Assembly (NCBI RefSeq): GCF_015711015.1 | Contig: NZ_CP064653.1 | Location: forward strand, 310,001-374,000 | Direction of reading: 5' to 3' | DNA length: 64,000 bases | Source of the DNA: Methylomonas sp. LL1 | GTDB taxonomy: Bacteria > Pseudomonadota > Gammaproteobacteria > Methylococcales > Methylomonadaceae | In this document: in pieces, positions 57,083 through 64,000 of the stretch | How positions within the stretch are numbered: position 1 is the stretch's first letter | Layout: each line of letters starts with the position of its first letter | Translations under genes and position numbers: made by a program | Notes under the pieces: generated by a model | Told to the model about the DNA's origin: nothing | The model's database searches: none | What the model saw: the letters and a program-made list of their open reading frames with translations, nothing else

Positions 57083-57826
57083 TTAAGTTTCGGTTGACTG
57101 TCTGATGGCTTGTTCAAATTCCCAGTGGCAAAACAGCGGCATCTCGTGGCCAAAGGAAGCGTCATGGCTTAAGGTCCAGATATTGGCAATACACCATCGA
57201 TCGAATACCCTGACACTACCATCGTTAAACTGGCCATATAGCAGGGTCATGCTGCCTTCATCTTCAAGCTGATGGTTTTCAACCACCATTTTGAATAATA
57301 ACCCCATTATCAACAGTACATCGGCATAGTGCATTTGAACCTTGACTTTGGATAGGTAGTAGCTGTCGCCGGTGTAAAAGGCTGGTTCGGTTTTAACGCA
57401 GCCAATCACATCGAATTGGCACTGGCATTTGTCTAAATAACGATTTAAAAGGTTGTCGGTTACTTCGAATGTGGTGTTGAAATCAGCGAAGAAAAAATAA
57501 CGGTATTCCTTGTCGTTGGGCGGGAACGGTGTTTTGGCGTCTGTCCAAGGGATGAAGACGTTGATGTTTCTCAATGGATCGACATAATGCTCGCCGATCA
57601 GCATTTCATTTTCGGAAAACTCATAGGTTTTAAATTCGTAGGGGAAAAGATCTTCGAGTTTACGATAAAAATCCGCTATGTCTTTTTTGTTGATAACGAA
57701 CATGTTGTATCGCTTGTTCAGAACCATGTTTTGAATTGCGGGGCAATTTGCCCTTATTGTGGATTCTGATAGTTCAACGTCATGCGTCAAATAATCATGA
57801 GCCAGCCAAAGATATGTTTTTTCCAT
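57083..57826 (-). CDS. Hypothetical cytoplasmic protein, 247 residues
   Basis: ATG 57826 (MEKTYLWLAHDYLTHDVELS) is chosen, with a GGGGC-containing leader; a longer frame to 57931 has low-quality sequence. It is a mixed alpha-beta soluble protein with no recognised domain; Cys, Trp and Tyr are frequent (KTEPAFYTGDSYYLSKVKVQ). Gene neighbours give no hint. Monocistronic. Confidence 0.6.
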   Translation of the reverse strand: MEKTYLWLAHDYLTHDVELSESTIRANCPAIQNMVLNKRYNMFVINKKDIADFYRKLEDLFPYEFKTYEFSENEMLIGEHYVDPLRNINVFIPWTDAKTPFPPNDKEYRYFFFADFNTTFEVTDNLLNRYLDKCQCQFDVIGCVKTEPAFYTGDSYYLSKVKVQMHYADVLLIMGLLFKMVVENHQLEDEGSMTLLYGQFNDGSVRVFDRWCIANIWTLSHDASFGHEMPLFCHWEFEQAIRQSTET

Positions 57827-58282
57827 CTTAGTGCCCCTTATCGTTTGCCAAGTAGTTTTTTTATTGCTGGCGGGATTGTGCCTTTTGCCGATCATTTTAG
57901 TTCTAATACTAGCGCGGCTGCCGGATGTCAAGGATGTTGATGGTGCCGGGTTTGAGTTGAGCCGATTTAAAGCTATTTTCGAATTTTTCCGACCTGTCGA
58001 CGATGGAATGGTTTCACCGGGACAAACCCCTTGCTGGATGATGGATGCAACCTATCGCGAGAACTAATTCGCCAGTCTGAACTTAAAGCCGGCGGTATTG
58101 TCAAGCTACTAGAATAAGTTTCCTACTCGGGTCGATCAAGTACGTAGACCTACATATTTATTCCTAACGGCTAATCAGGTAAAAGCGGAAGGTGTTTTTG
58201 TTTAAATACGAGGGCACGATTTCCATTGTTTCTCGCGGCACCCAGCGTTTTTCATCATCCAACAAAACTAGGGAGCACTGAC
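57827..58282. other. Divergent intergenic region, no supported gene
   Basis: The 456 bases should contain the promoters of the flanking divergent genes. One hydrophobic GTG-started frame (57831-58067) was considered and rejected. No other structure is seen. Confidence 0.4.
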
Positions 58283-58798
58283 ATGAAAAAAGTATTTTTA
58301 ATATTTGTGATTCTGTTGTTTTTTACTACTCTGCTTCACGCAGCCGAACACAATCCCAATACACCATCCAAGAACTTGCCGCAACGCATGAAAGAGATTT
58401 TGCCATACGCGGTCGATCAGACCGTGCAAACCTATTCCAAAACAGTTCATGGCGGCGTGCAGCATCTGGTTGCCAAATCGGCCGACGATACCTTGCAAAT
58501 TAAGTTAATCAGAGACCATCTGCGGAAAATGGCCGAACAATTTAGAAACGGGGATTTTTCCTTACCGGAACGTTTGCATGGTGCCGATATGCCAGGGCTG
58601 GCTCAACTGAAATTGGCAAAACCCGACGATATAAGATTCGATTATAAGCCGTTGGAGAAAGGCGGGCAGATTCATTATTCGAGCGAATATCCGCAATTTG
58701 TCGGGGCGCTGCATGAATGGATCGATGCGCAAAATAGCGAACACGGCAATCCGGTACTACCCGGTCATGCTCAACATCATTCGACGACGGCGGAATAA
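58283..58798 (+). CDS. Hypothetical secreted protein, 171 residues
   Basis: ATG 58283 has an AGGGAG ribosome site. The N-terminal MKKVFLIFVILLFFTTLLHA is a signal peptide, cleaved near HAA. The mature 150 residues are soluble, helical and without Cys. It ends near a large inverted repeat. I do not recognise the family. Confidence 0.7.
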   Translation: MKKVFLIFVILLFFTTLLHAAEHNPNTPSKNLPQRMKEILPYAVDQTVQTYSKTVHGGVQHLVAKSADDTLQIKLIRDHLRKMAEQFRNGDFSLPERLHGADMPGLAQLKLAKPDDIRFDYKPLEKGGQIHYSSEYPQFVGALHEWIDAQNSEHGNPVLPGHAQHHSTTAE

Positions 58799-58857
58799 GA
58801 TTAGCGTAAGTTTTATCTAACCGGCGGAAATTGATAAGGCGGTATTGATAAAGGCGT

Positions 58858-58909
58858 CCACGAAAAACACTAAAGAAATCGCCCAGTTCATCTATTGTGT
58901 TTTTCGTGG
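58858..58909. repeat. 13-bp inverted repeat between convergent genes
   Basis: CCACGAAAAACAC (58858-58870) and GTGTTTTTCGTGG (58897-58909) pair perfectly across 26 bases. The unit lies between the stops of two convergent genes. It may stop transcription from both sides or belong to a dispersed repeat family. Confidence 0.7.
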
Positions 58910-58925
58910 GGCCGCCGATTCAGGC

Positions 58926-59282
58926 TTATCCCTTGCCCGGTAACATGCCGACGCTGCCTGGCTTAATCCGTTTGCAAGTCACGACCACATCTTCCTGAAA
59001 GCATTGTTGTAAACCGGATTTATCGGTGCATGGGCTGCAAACAGTATTTCCGGCGGTTTTAATTTCATCCAAATGCCAACCATAACCTTGGGTTTGGCAG
59101 AAGCGTTTGCTGAATCTGTCAACCGTGTAGGGCTTTTCCGAGGCTTGTTTTGCTTTTGATTCCACATCGCAATGGGCTGGCAGGGTATTGGCCATCAGAT
59201 CCCGATAGATATATTCGGTGGCACCCGCCGGACCGGCTAGGGACAGGGCTAGTAATAATCCGCTGATAAAATGTTTTTTCAT
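58926..59282 (-). CDS. Cys-rich periplasmic protein, 118 residues
   Basis: The signal peptide MKKHFISGLLLALSLAGPA is cleaved after AGA. The mature part has 6 cysteines in pairs (HCDVE, FCQTQG, CSPC and QCFQED, then TCKRIKPG), which suggests disulfides. It is the third gene of an operon with a small membrane protein and a glutaredoxin-like protein. Function unknown. Confidence 0.7.
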   Translation of the reverse strand: MKKHFISGLLLALSLAGPAGATEYIYRDLMANTLPAHCDVESKAKQASEKPYTVDRFSKRFCQTQGYGWHLDEIKTAGNTVCSPCTDKSGLQQCFQEDVVVTCKRIKPGSVGMLPGKG

Positions 59283-59286
59283 GGTG

Positions 59287-59487
59287 TCATTCCCCGCGGT
59301 TAGCGATTACACGTATGTTCATTTGCTTATTTTCTTCTTCTAATTGTTGTTTGATAGGCTCGAATTTTTCGTTTTCGTTCAGTTTAACCGCCAGGATAGC
59401 GCCTACCAGAACGACGGTCGCCAGCACCATATACAGGACAAAATTATCTTTTTCGGGTTGTTCAACTTGTGTATTCATGGTGGTCAC
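59287..59487 (-). CDS. Small membrane protein, 66 residues
   Basis: One membrane helix (about 18-36, FVLYMVLATVVLVGAILAV) sits between an acidic N-terminus and a charged coiled-coil-like tail (FEPIKQQLEEENKQMNIRVI). The start may be ATG 59487 or ATG 59478. It lies 2 bases after the glutaredoxin-like gene and 4 before the Cys-rich gene. Family not recognised. Confidence 0.65.
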   Translation of the reverse strand: MTTMNTQVEQPEKDNFVLYMVLATVVLVGAILAVKLNENEKFEPIKQQLEEENKQMNIRVIANRGE

Positions 59488-59489
59488 CT

Positions 59490-59726
59490 TCAGGCTTTCA
59501 GGTCGGCCAGCGCCGCGCCGAAATTGATATGAAATATTTGCCCATCCAACAGCAGGGCGGGAACGGATTGGACGCCGGCGGCTTCCGCCTCGGCGATGCG
59601 GCCGGATTGCCGGCCTAGATGCACGCTTTCGATCGGATATTTATCGCGATCGAGTGCGTTGGCCAGCATCTGTTCCGCGCCCAGGCAGACCGGACAGCCG
59701 GCGTGATAGAAAATTGCTTTTGACAT
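59490..59726 (-). CDS. Glutaredoxin/thioredoxin-fold protein
   Basis: This 78-residue protein has the active-site motif AGCPVCLGAEQML (CPVC) near the N-terminus and a cis-Pro motif VQSVPALLLDGQIFHINFG. There is no signal peptide, so it is cytoplasmic. It is first gene of the three-gene redox operon. Confidence 0.85.
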   Translation of the reverse strand: MSKAIFYHAGCPVCLGAEQMLANALDRDKYPIESVHLGRQSGRIAEAEAAGVQSVPALLLDGQIFHINFGAALADLKA

Positions 59727-59809
59727 GTTCGACTCCTCTTTTTATTAGTAGCGAGTCGAAACATTAAGCTAAAGGCGGGGCTTTGTCAAACAAATATCGT
59801 GTCGATATA

Positions 59810-60361
59810 TTATTCCTGTTGCGGTGGCGGGTCAAAAGAAAGATATTGATTTTTTAGCCGAATATAATGTTGATACGAATATTCCAAAAATGCCTTTTCC
59901 GCCTTATCCAGTATCCGCACCGGCTTTGCCGGCGCGCCGACATACAAGTGGCCACTTTCCAGTTTCTTACCCGGAGGAACCAAGGCGCCGGCCGCCAACA
60001 TCACATAATCGCCCAGTTCGGCGCCGTCCATCACGATGGCGCCTATGCCTATCAGACAATAATTGCCTATGCGGCAGCCATGCACCACGGCGCGGTGGCC
60101 GATGGTGACGCCTTGGCCGATCAGTAGTTTATGTCCGGTGGGTGAATAATCGCCGGCATGCGAGACATGCAGTACCGAACCATCCTGCACATTACTGCCG
60201 GCGCCGATGCCGATGGCTTCCACATCGCCCCTGATCACCGTGTTTGGCCAGATTGACACATCATCGCCGATACTGACATCGCCGATGACCACGGCGCTCG
60301 GATCGATATAAACGTTGTTGCCGATCCGGGGTTGTTTATCGTTGAACGTTCTTATTGCCAC
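59810..60361 (-). CDS. Gamma-class carbonic anhydrase-like protein (YrdA/PaaY)
   Basis: This is a left-handed beta-helix protein of 183 residues with hexapeptide repeats (AVVIGDVSIGDDVSIWPNTV, then VQDGSVLHVSH) and metal-binding His in GHRAVVHGCRIG. GTG 60361 is chosen because CAGGAGT lies 3-9 bases upstream; the 23 codons before it read as noise. CO2 hydration or another acyl-type reaction cannot be separated from sequence. Confidence 0.88.
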   Translation of the reverse strand: MAIRTFNDKQPRIGNNVYIDPSAVVIGDVSIGDDVSIWPNTVIRGDVEAIGIGAGSNVQDGSVLHVSHAGDYSPTGHKLLIGQGVTIGHRAVVHGCRIGNYCLIGIGAIVMDGAELGDYVMLAAGALVPPGKKLESGHLYVGAPAKPVRILDKAEKAFLEYSYQHYIRLKNQYLSFDPPPQQE

Positions 60362-60443
60362 AAAGACTCCTGATATTTGCCATAATTGAAGCATGGATGT
60401 TACGCAATTGCGGCATGCTTCACCACCCACTCATGAGGTTGAT

Positions 60444-61454
60444 ATGGCACTTATCGATGGAATTAAACGCCAGTTACGCTCGGTCATCGAATGGCAAAAT
60501 CCCGATTCGGATGTTTTGTTGGAGCAGTGGACCGAAAACGGCGACGAAATCAAAAACGCATCCAAATTGATCGTTGGGCCCGGGCAGGGCTGTATTTTCG
60601 TCTATCAAGGCCAGGTCAGGGCGGTGATCGAGGAACAATGCATGATTAATTTGCAGACGGACAACGTGCCGTTCTGGACCACCATCAAAAAATTCATGCA
60701 ATTTTTCGAGAGCGAACACAAGGTCGGGATTTATTTCTTCAAAAAAACCAAGATACTCGATCAGAAATGGGGAACCACCTCCTTGATTAAGTACCAAGAC
60801 CCGAAATATCGGTTTCCAATCGGTCTGAAGGCCTACGGCAATTACAGTTACCAGATCGCCGACGCCCAGGCTTTTTTCGTCAATATCGTCGGCAGCCATA
60901 ATCGTATGGGCATAGACGAATTTCGCCAGGTCATCTCGGCTCGCATCATTCAACCTATCAGCGATTACCTGGCCGAATGCGGTTACAGCTATGCCGACAT
61001 CGATGCCAATCGCGATGAAATAGCGCGTGGTATCGCCATCAAACTGGCGATTACGTTCCGCAAACTGGGTTTTAGCATCGGCGATTTCAGAATTGAAGGT
61101 ACCGATTTCGATGACGATACCTTGCGCCGCATCAATCGCATCGCCGATTTGACCGCCGAAGCCCAGGCCGCGCAAGCCGTGGGACTGGATTACGCCAAGG
61201 TGCAACAGCTGGATGCGATGCGCGAGGCGGCCCGGAACGAAAGCGGGGCGGCCGGAGCCGGGATGGGATTGGGCGCGGGCGTGGCGCTGGGGCAAAACAT
61301 GGCGCAAGGCTTGAGCGAAGTTCCGCGCAGTATGACTAACAACGTTGAAGACATCTCCGCCAAGTTGGCGCAATTGAAACAGTTGTTCGAGTCCGAGCTG
61401 ATCTCCGAAGCCGAATATGCCGCCAAAAAACAAGAATTACTGGCCAAGCTGTAG
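60444..61454 (+). CDS. SPFH-domain protein with SHOCT tail
   Basis: ATG 60444 with GAGG 5 bases upstream gives 336 residues. The SPFH/YdjI-like virion-core domain (about 20-250) starts MALIDGIKRQLRSVIEWQNP. A Gly/Ala linker follows (about 255-300). A C-terminal SHOCT motif reads LAQLKQLFESELISEAEYAA. It lies 2 bases upstream of a zinc-ribbon gene. Membrane-scaffold role inferred from the family. Confidence 0.85.
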   Translation: MALIDGIKRQLRSVIEWQNPDSDVLLEQWTENGDEIKNASKLIVGPGQGCIFVYQGQVRAVIEEQCMINLQTDNVPFWTTIKKFMQFFESEHKVGIYFFKKTKILDQKWGTTSLIKYQDPKYRFPIGLKAYGNYSYQIADAQAFFVNIVGSHNRMGIDEFRQVISARIIQPISDYLAECGYSYADIDANRDEIARGIAIKLAITFRKLGFSIGDFRIEGTDFDDDTLRRINRIADLTAEAQAAQAVGLDYAKVQQLDAMREAARNESGAAGAGMGLGAGVALGQNMAQGLSEVPRSMTNNVEDISAKLAQLKQLFESELISEAEYAAKKQELLAKL

Positions 61455-61456
61455 AT

Positions 61457-62119
61457 ATGGCCAAATGTCAAAGTTGTTCCGCGCCATTGCCCGCCAATAC
61501 CCAGCATTGCAGTTATTGTGGGGTACGCAACGATGTCGATATTCATGGCAAACACGATTACCGGATAGTGGAACGGGAATCACCGCGCATCTGTCCGGAA
61601 TGCAATGCCATTCTGCAATCCATTGAACTGGATATAGAGCCGCCATTACAAATCGAGCGTTGCGGTACCTGTTATGGCTTGTTTTTTGATCCCGGCGAGG
61701 TCGAAGCCTTATTGGAAAGTTCGGTAATGCCGGTGTTTTCCGTCAACTTGGAATTGTTGGGGAATATCAATCAGGATCGTTATCGACGGGATAAAACCGT
61801 CAAATACCTGAAATGTCCGGTATGTGGAACGTTGATGAACCGGGTGGTATTCGGCCACCGCAGTGGCGTGGTGATCGATCAATGCATCAGTCACGGCGTC
61901 TGGTTGGATGGTGGCGAGATCAGCCATTTGTTGGAGTGGAAAAAAGCCGGCGGCCAAATCCTGGACCGGAAAAAACAAGCGGAGCGGCGGCAAAAACAAC
62001 GCCGTCCTGCCGATTCCAGGGCCGAAATTGAAGTGTTGATGGAGCGTTATGGCAAGCAGGACAATCAGGCAGACTTGTTGGAGTCGGTTGCCAGCCTGAT
62101 TTTCAACGTGTTCGAATAG
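61457..62119 (+). CDS. Zinc-ribbon protein with TFIIB-type ribbon
   Basis: The 220 residues contain two N-terminal CxxC zinc ribbons (KCQSCSAPLPANTQHCSYCG, about 3-22) and CPEC...CGTC (about 46-75). A TFIIB-like ribbon follows (CPVCGTLMNRVVFG, about 118-155, with DQCISHGVWLDGGEISHLLE). A basic C-terminal tail follows. It is paired with the SPFH gene. Function unknown. Confidence 0.8.
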   Translation: MAKCQSCSAPLPANTQHCSYCGVRNDVDIHGKHDYRIVERESPRICPECNAILQSIELDIEPPLQIERCGTCYGLFFDPGEVEALLESSVMPVFSVNLELLGNINQDRYRRDKTVKYLKCPVCGTLMNRVVFGHRSGVVIDQCISHGVWLDGGEISHLLEWKKAGGQILDRKKQAERRQKQRRPADSRAEIEVLMERYGKQDNQADLLESVASLIFNVFE

Positions 62120-62134
62120 AGGGTTTTTCGAGAC

Positions 62135-62309
62135 TAAGGCGATTTATGGCAATAAATATACCCAATCCAAGCAATTTGCCGTTGACTGAGCGGAGCCGAA
62201 GTCAACCGTTCGCTTCGACTACTTCGGCTTTGCTCAGCACAAGCCCGCTCAGCGAACGACACATATTTGACATTGGCAATGGGTACAAACTTTCTCAAAA
62301 ATCACCTAA
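62135..62309. repeat. MITE-like repeat family M, copy D (inverted)
   Basis: This is the 175-bp full-length copy in the opposite orientation. Ends are TAAGGCGATTT (left) and AAATCACCTAA (right). It contains GTTGACTGAGCGGAGCCGAA and CGCTCAGCGAACGACACATAT, and the extra segment CTTCGGCTTTGCTCAGCAC. It lies between the zinc-ribbon gene and ubiC, 5 bases from the ubiC stop. Confidence 0.85.
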
Positions 62310-62314
62310 GCCAA

Positions 62315-62878
62315 TCAAATATTTCTCAACATATCCGGCAGAAAAAATTCGCTGACCAGTAACGGTTGCTGATGAATGGCGTATAAGGTTCTCCGACCCC
62401 AAGTGGCCTGTTGGACTTGATACTGGCTTTGGATCGCCGCTGTCCAATGCTGGGGGGCGGCCTGGCTGAAATCACGCCGCCTCAGTTCAAGATCGGGGTA
62501 GGCGAATATGACCTCGCCCAGGGGGCGGGTACCCAGGTGGGACAGGTTGCGCCGAGCAATGCGGATGGTCGGTTCCGGCAAGATGGTGCGCGCCAATACC
62601 AAAGGGATACAGTCGACATGCAGCAAGACTTCGCGGATGAGTTGGTAGCGATGGTGGGCAACTCCCAGACACTGGCATTCTTCGGCAAACGCCGGTTTCC
62701 ATTGGTGAAACAAAAGGCTCACAGCCAGATTATGGCCATAGTGGTTACGCAAACGTTTGGTCAACGAACCGGTTTCGTCCAGCCAGGATTGTAATGCAAC
62801 AGGTGGGCGCGCGCGCGCGCCGCGTAGCCGAGTTTTCCAGACTGGCGGGCGGCTGAATAAGTAACTGTTATTTGACAA
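62315..62878 (-). CDS. ubiC: Chorismate lyase (UbiC)
   Basis: UbiC cleaves chorismate to 4-hydroxybenzoate and pyruvate, the first step in ubiquinone synthesis. The 187 residues have the family marks WLDETGSLTKRL, REVLLHVD, ARTILPEPTI, LGTRPLGEVIF and WGRRTLYAIHQQPLLVSEFF. A (GC)7 dinucleotide run lies within codons for an Arg-Ala-Arg stretch near the N-terminus (62807-62820). No ubiA neighbour is in the window. Confidence 0.92.
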   Translation of the reverse strand: MSNNSYLFSRPPVWKTRLRGARARPPVALQSWLDETGSLTKRLRNHYGHNLAVSLLFHQWKPAFAEECQCLGVAHHRYQLIREVLLHVDCIPLVLARTILPEPTIRIARRNLSHLGTRPLGEVIFAYPDLELRRRDFSQAAPQHWTAAIQSQYQVQQATWGRRTLYAIHQQPLLVSEFFLPDMLRNI

Positions 62879-62985
62879 GGTTTTGAAGGGGTAGGGGTGT
62901 GAGTGGTGGTCAAAATATATGCGCTATTGTACCGATTGTTTTGTTATTGTTTAAAAACTGTTTGAAACCGAAGACTTAACAACAG

Positions 62986-63732
62986 ATGAATCTATTCACA
63001 AGCGCAAGCTTCCATGCTTATTGGGCTAGTCCGTCGATCCAGGCCAATGTCATGATAGTGGTCAATATCCTGATCGCATTTTTGCTTGGTATCATCGCCG
63101 GCTACGAGCGTTCCTACCATGGCCGGGCGGCGGGCATGCGCACCTACGGTTTGGTCTGCATGGCTTCAGCGGCAGTTACCGTAATTGCCGGTTTTCCGCA
63201 TTATTGGTATGGCGGTTTGCAACTGATTCCGATTAATGCCGAACCTACGCGAGTGATCCAGGGGGTGGTAACCGGCATTGGCTTTTTGGGAGCCGGGGTC
63301 ATCATGCGCGAAGGGCTCAATATCAGCGGTTTGACCACGGCGGCCTCGATTTGGTCCTCGGCCGCGATAGGGGTTTTATGCGGGTCGGGTTTTTATTTCG
63401 CCGCCGTGACCTTGACCGTGTTGTCCTTGCTGGCCATGATCTGGGGGATGCGGCTGGAAAATCTGTTGCCTTCGAGGCATGCGGTCGTCGTGACCTTGTA
63501 TTTCGATCAACACTGGATTCCCAATGAATTGGAGATCACTAGCCTGATCGCACATTTGGGCTATCGGATTGCCGATGGCTCAATCACTATTCATTACCAC
63601 AATAATCAACAGGAATGGCATTTGGTGTTATTAGCCGCATCCAACCAGAAAGTTTCAATTCCGCAACTGGCCGCGGGCTTGCATCAACAATCGGTTTTAC
63701 AGGGATTTCAAGTGGCATATGCCAGGAATTAA
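62986..63732 (+). CDS. MgtC/SapB family membrane protein
   Basis: This 248-residue protein has about five membrane helices in its N-terminal half (AFLLGIIAGYERSYHGRAAG, then GMRTYGLVCMASA, TGIGFLGAGVIMREG and GLTTAASIWSSAAIGV), which carries all the MgtC family marks, and a C-terminal cytoplasmic domain (about 165-248) resembling the ACT-like tail of MgtC. Family members affect virulence, magnesium and ATP-synthase activity; role here unknown. Confidence 0.93.
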   Translation: MNLFTSASFHAYWASPSIQANVMIVVNILIAFLLGIIAGYERSYHGRAAGMRTYGLVCMASAAVTVIAGFPHYWYGGLQLIPINAEPTRVIQGVVTGIGFLGAGVIMREGLNISGLTTAASIWSSAAIGVLCGSGFYFAAVTLTVLSLLAMIWGMRLENLLPSRHAVVVTLYFDQHWIPNELEITSLIAHLGYRIADGSITIHYHNNQQEWHLVLLAASNQKVSIPQLAAGLHQQSVLQGFQVAYARN

Positions 63733-63748
63733 ACCTCCAGCAGCTTAC

Positions 63749-63874
63749 TGTGAAAGTAAAAAAATTGGGATGGCGCGGTTGCTTTGTTGGGCAGGCGTCG
63801 GCGGCAAGGATGCCGCTGTCGAGCCTACATGGACGTATTCACGGCGTCCTGTCCGGCAAGCAACCGCGCCCAGG
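63749..63874. repeat. Dispersed repeat family R, copy 2 (inverted)
   Basis: It matches 18389-18515 in reverse orientation. Terminal inverted repeats are GGCGCGGTTGCTTT (63772-63785) and AAGCAACCGCGCC (63858-63870). Internally GGCAGGCGTCGGCGGCAAGG, then GCCTACATGGACGTATTCAC. It lies 17 bases after the MgtC-family gene. Confidence 0.75.
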
Positions 63875-63923
63875 AACGCAACTTTCTTGGGACGGGGCGA
63901 TGCCGAGCCTTTATGAGCGTTAG

Positions 63924-64000
63924 GTGAATGAATATAAAAGCAAAATTAGCCGGATATCGGAGTATGATGAGATCGAACGGCAGATTTGCCGTATTTTCAG
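63924..64000 (+). CDS. Possible 5' end of a gene cut by the window edge
   Basis: Two overlapping frames stay open to the edge: GTG 63924 (VNEYKSKISRISEYDEIERQ) and ATG 63928 (MNIKAKLAGYRSMMRSNGRF). AGG at 63922-63924 sits near both. Only about 25 codons are visible, so neither can be confirmed. Confidence 0.3.
   Translation, partial: MNEYKSKISRISEYDEIERQICRIF

Noticed and set aside
57831-58067. GTG-started frame of 78 codons with one hydrophobic segment
   Set aside because: No ribosome site; the tail is low-quality and lies in the promoter region of the divergent gene.
60474-61433. Open frame of 319 codons opposite the SPFH gene
   Set aside because: Antisense shadow; the plus-strand SPFH-SHOCT protein has clear domains.
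62146-62355. Plus-strand open frame of 69 codons
   Set aside because: Lies in MITE copy D and reads through its hairpins; the same peptide recurs at the other copies.

Overview
The window looks like chromosome from a methanotrophic gammaproteobacterium of the Methylococcales, most like Methylomonas. This is inferred from gene content, not from a database search. The clearest marker is a lanthanide-type methanol dehydrogenase (xoxF, with the Asp-Tyr-Asp motif) followed by a xoxJ-like periplasmic protein. Supporting features are a complete glycogen cluster, PEP carboxylase, a VPxPAA-type C-terminal sorting tail and the gammaproteobacterial order miaB-phoL-ybeY-ybeX. No tRNA, rRNA, CRISPR array, integrase or complete insertion sequence was seen.

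Layout. 1-3.5 kb: tRNA and ribosome maturation operon (miaB truncated by the window edge, phoL, ybeY, ybeX). 3.5-9 kb, minus strand: alcohol dehydrogenase, a PotD-like binding protein and a Cache-HAMP-PAS-PAS-GGDEF-EAL protein, resembling an NspS/MbaA-type polyamine-to-c-di-GMP sensor. 9-18.3 kb: glycogen metabolism in two divergent units, glgB-glgA-(secretin-like gene) leftward and glgC-GH57-malQ rightward. 18.6-21.5 kb: xoxF and xoxJ. 22-26.5 kb: msrA, hslO, a putative lipoprotein, a nitroreductase, a SirB-like membrane protein and a membrane-anchored cytochrome c. 26.6-30.5 kb: ppc with a divergent NhaR-like LysR regulator. 30.5-31.1 kb: a toxin-antitoxin pair. 31.4-36.2 kb: an exported protein with a sorting tail, a cation/proton antiporter, and Pit with its DUF47 partner. 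36.5-39.6 kb: xth, hemF and a cold-shock/excalibur fusion. 39.6-43.9 kb: a probable small RNA, a small membrane protein, and a nitrogen operon (formate/nitrite channel, cyanase, PP2C-kinase fusion) behind a convincing sigma-54 promoter and an NtrC-like site. 43.9-46.1 kb: fetAB-like ABC transporter, a DUF2024 protein and a membrane protein. 46.5-50 kb: a two-gene ATPase operon of unknown role, the best candidate for an undescribed system. 50-55.3 kb: hrpA, a rhomboid protease and a small membrane protein. 55.3-64 kb: a DUF4080 radical SAM protein, several unknown secreted proteins, a small redox operon, a gamma-carbonic anhydrase, an SPFH/zinc-ribbon pair, ubiC, an MgtC-like protein and the possible start of a further gene.

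Two families of short non-coding mobile-like repeats are scattered through the window. One is a 150-175 bp element with terminal inverted repeats, in four copies. The other is an element of about 125 bp in two inverted copies. They sit at gene ends and starts and in places supply stop codons or leader sequence. The likely physiology is C1 oxidation through XoxF, carbon storage as glycogen, anaplerotic CO2 fixation through Ppc, and nitrogen scavenging through nitrite and cyanate.
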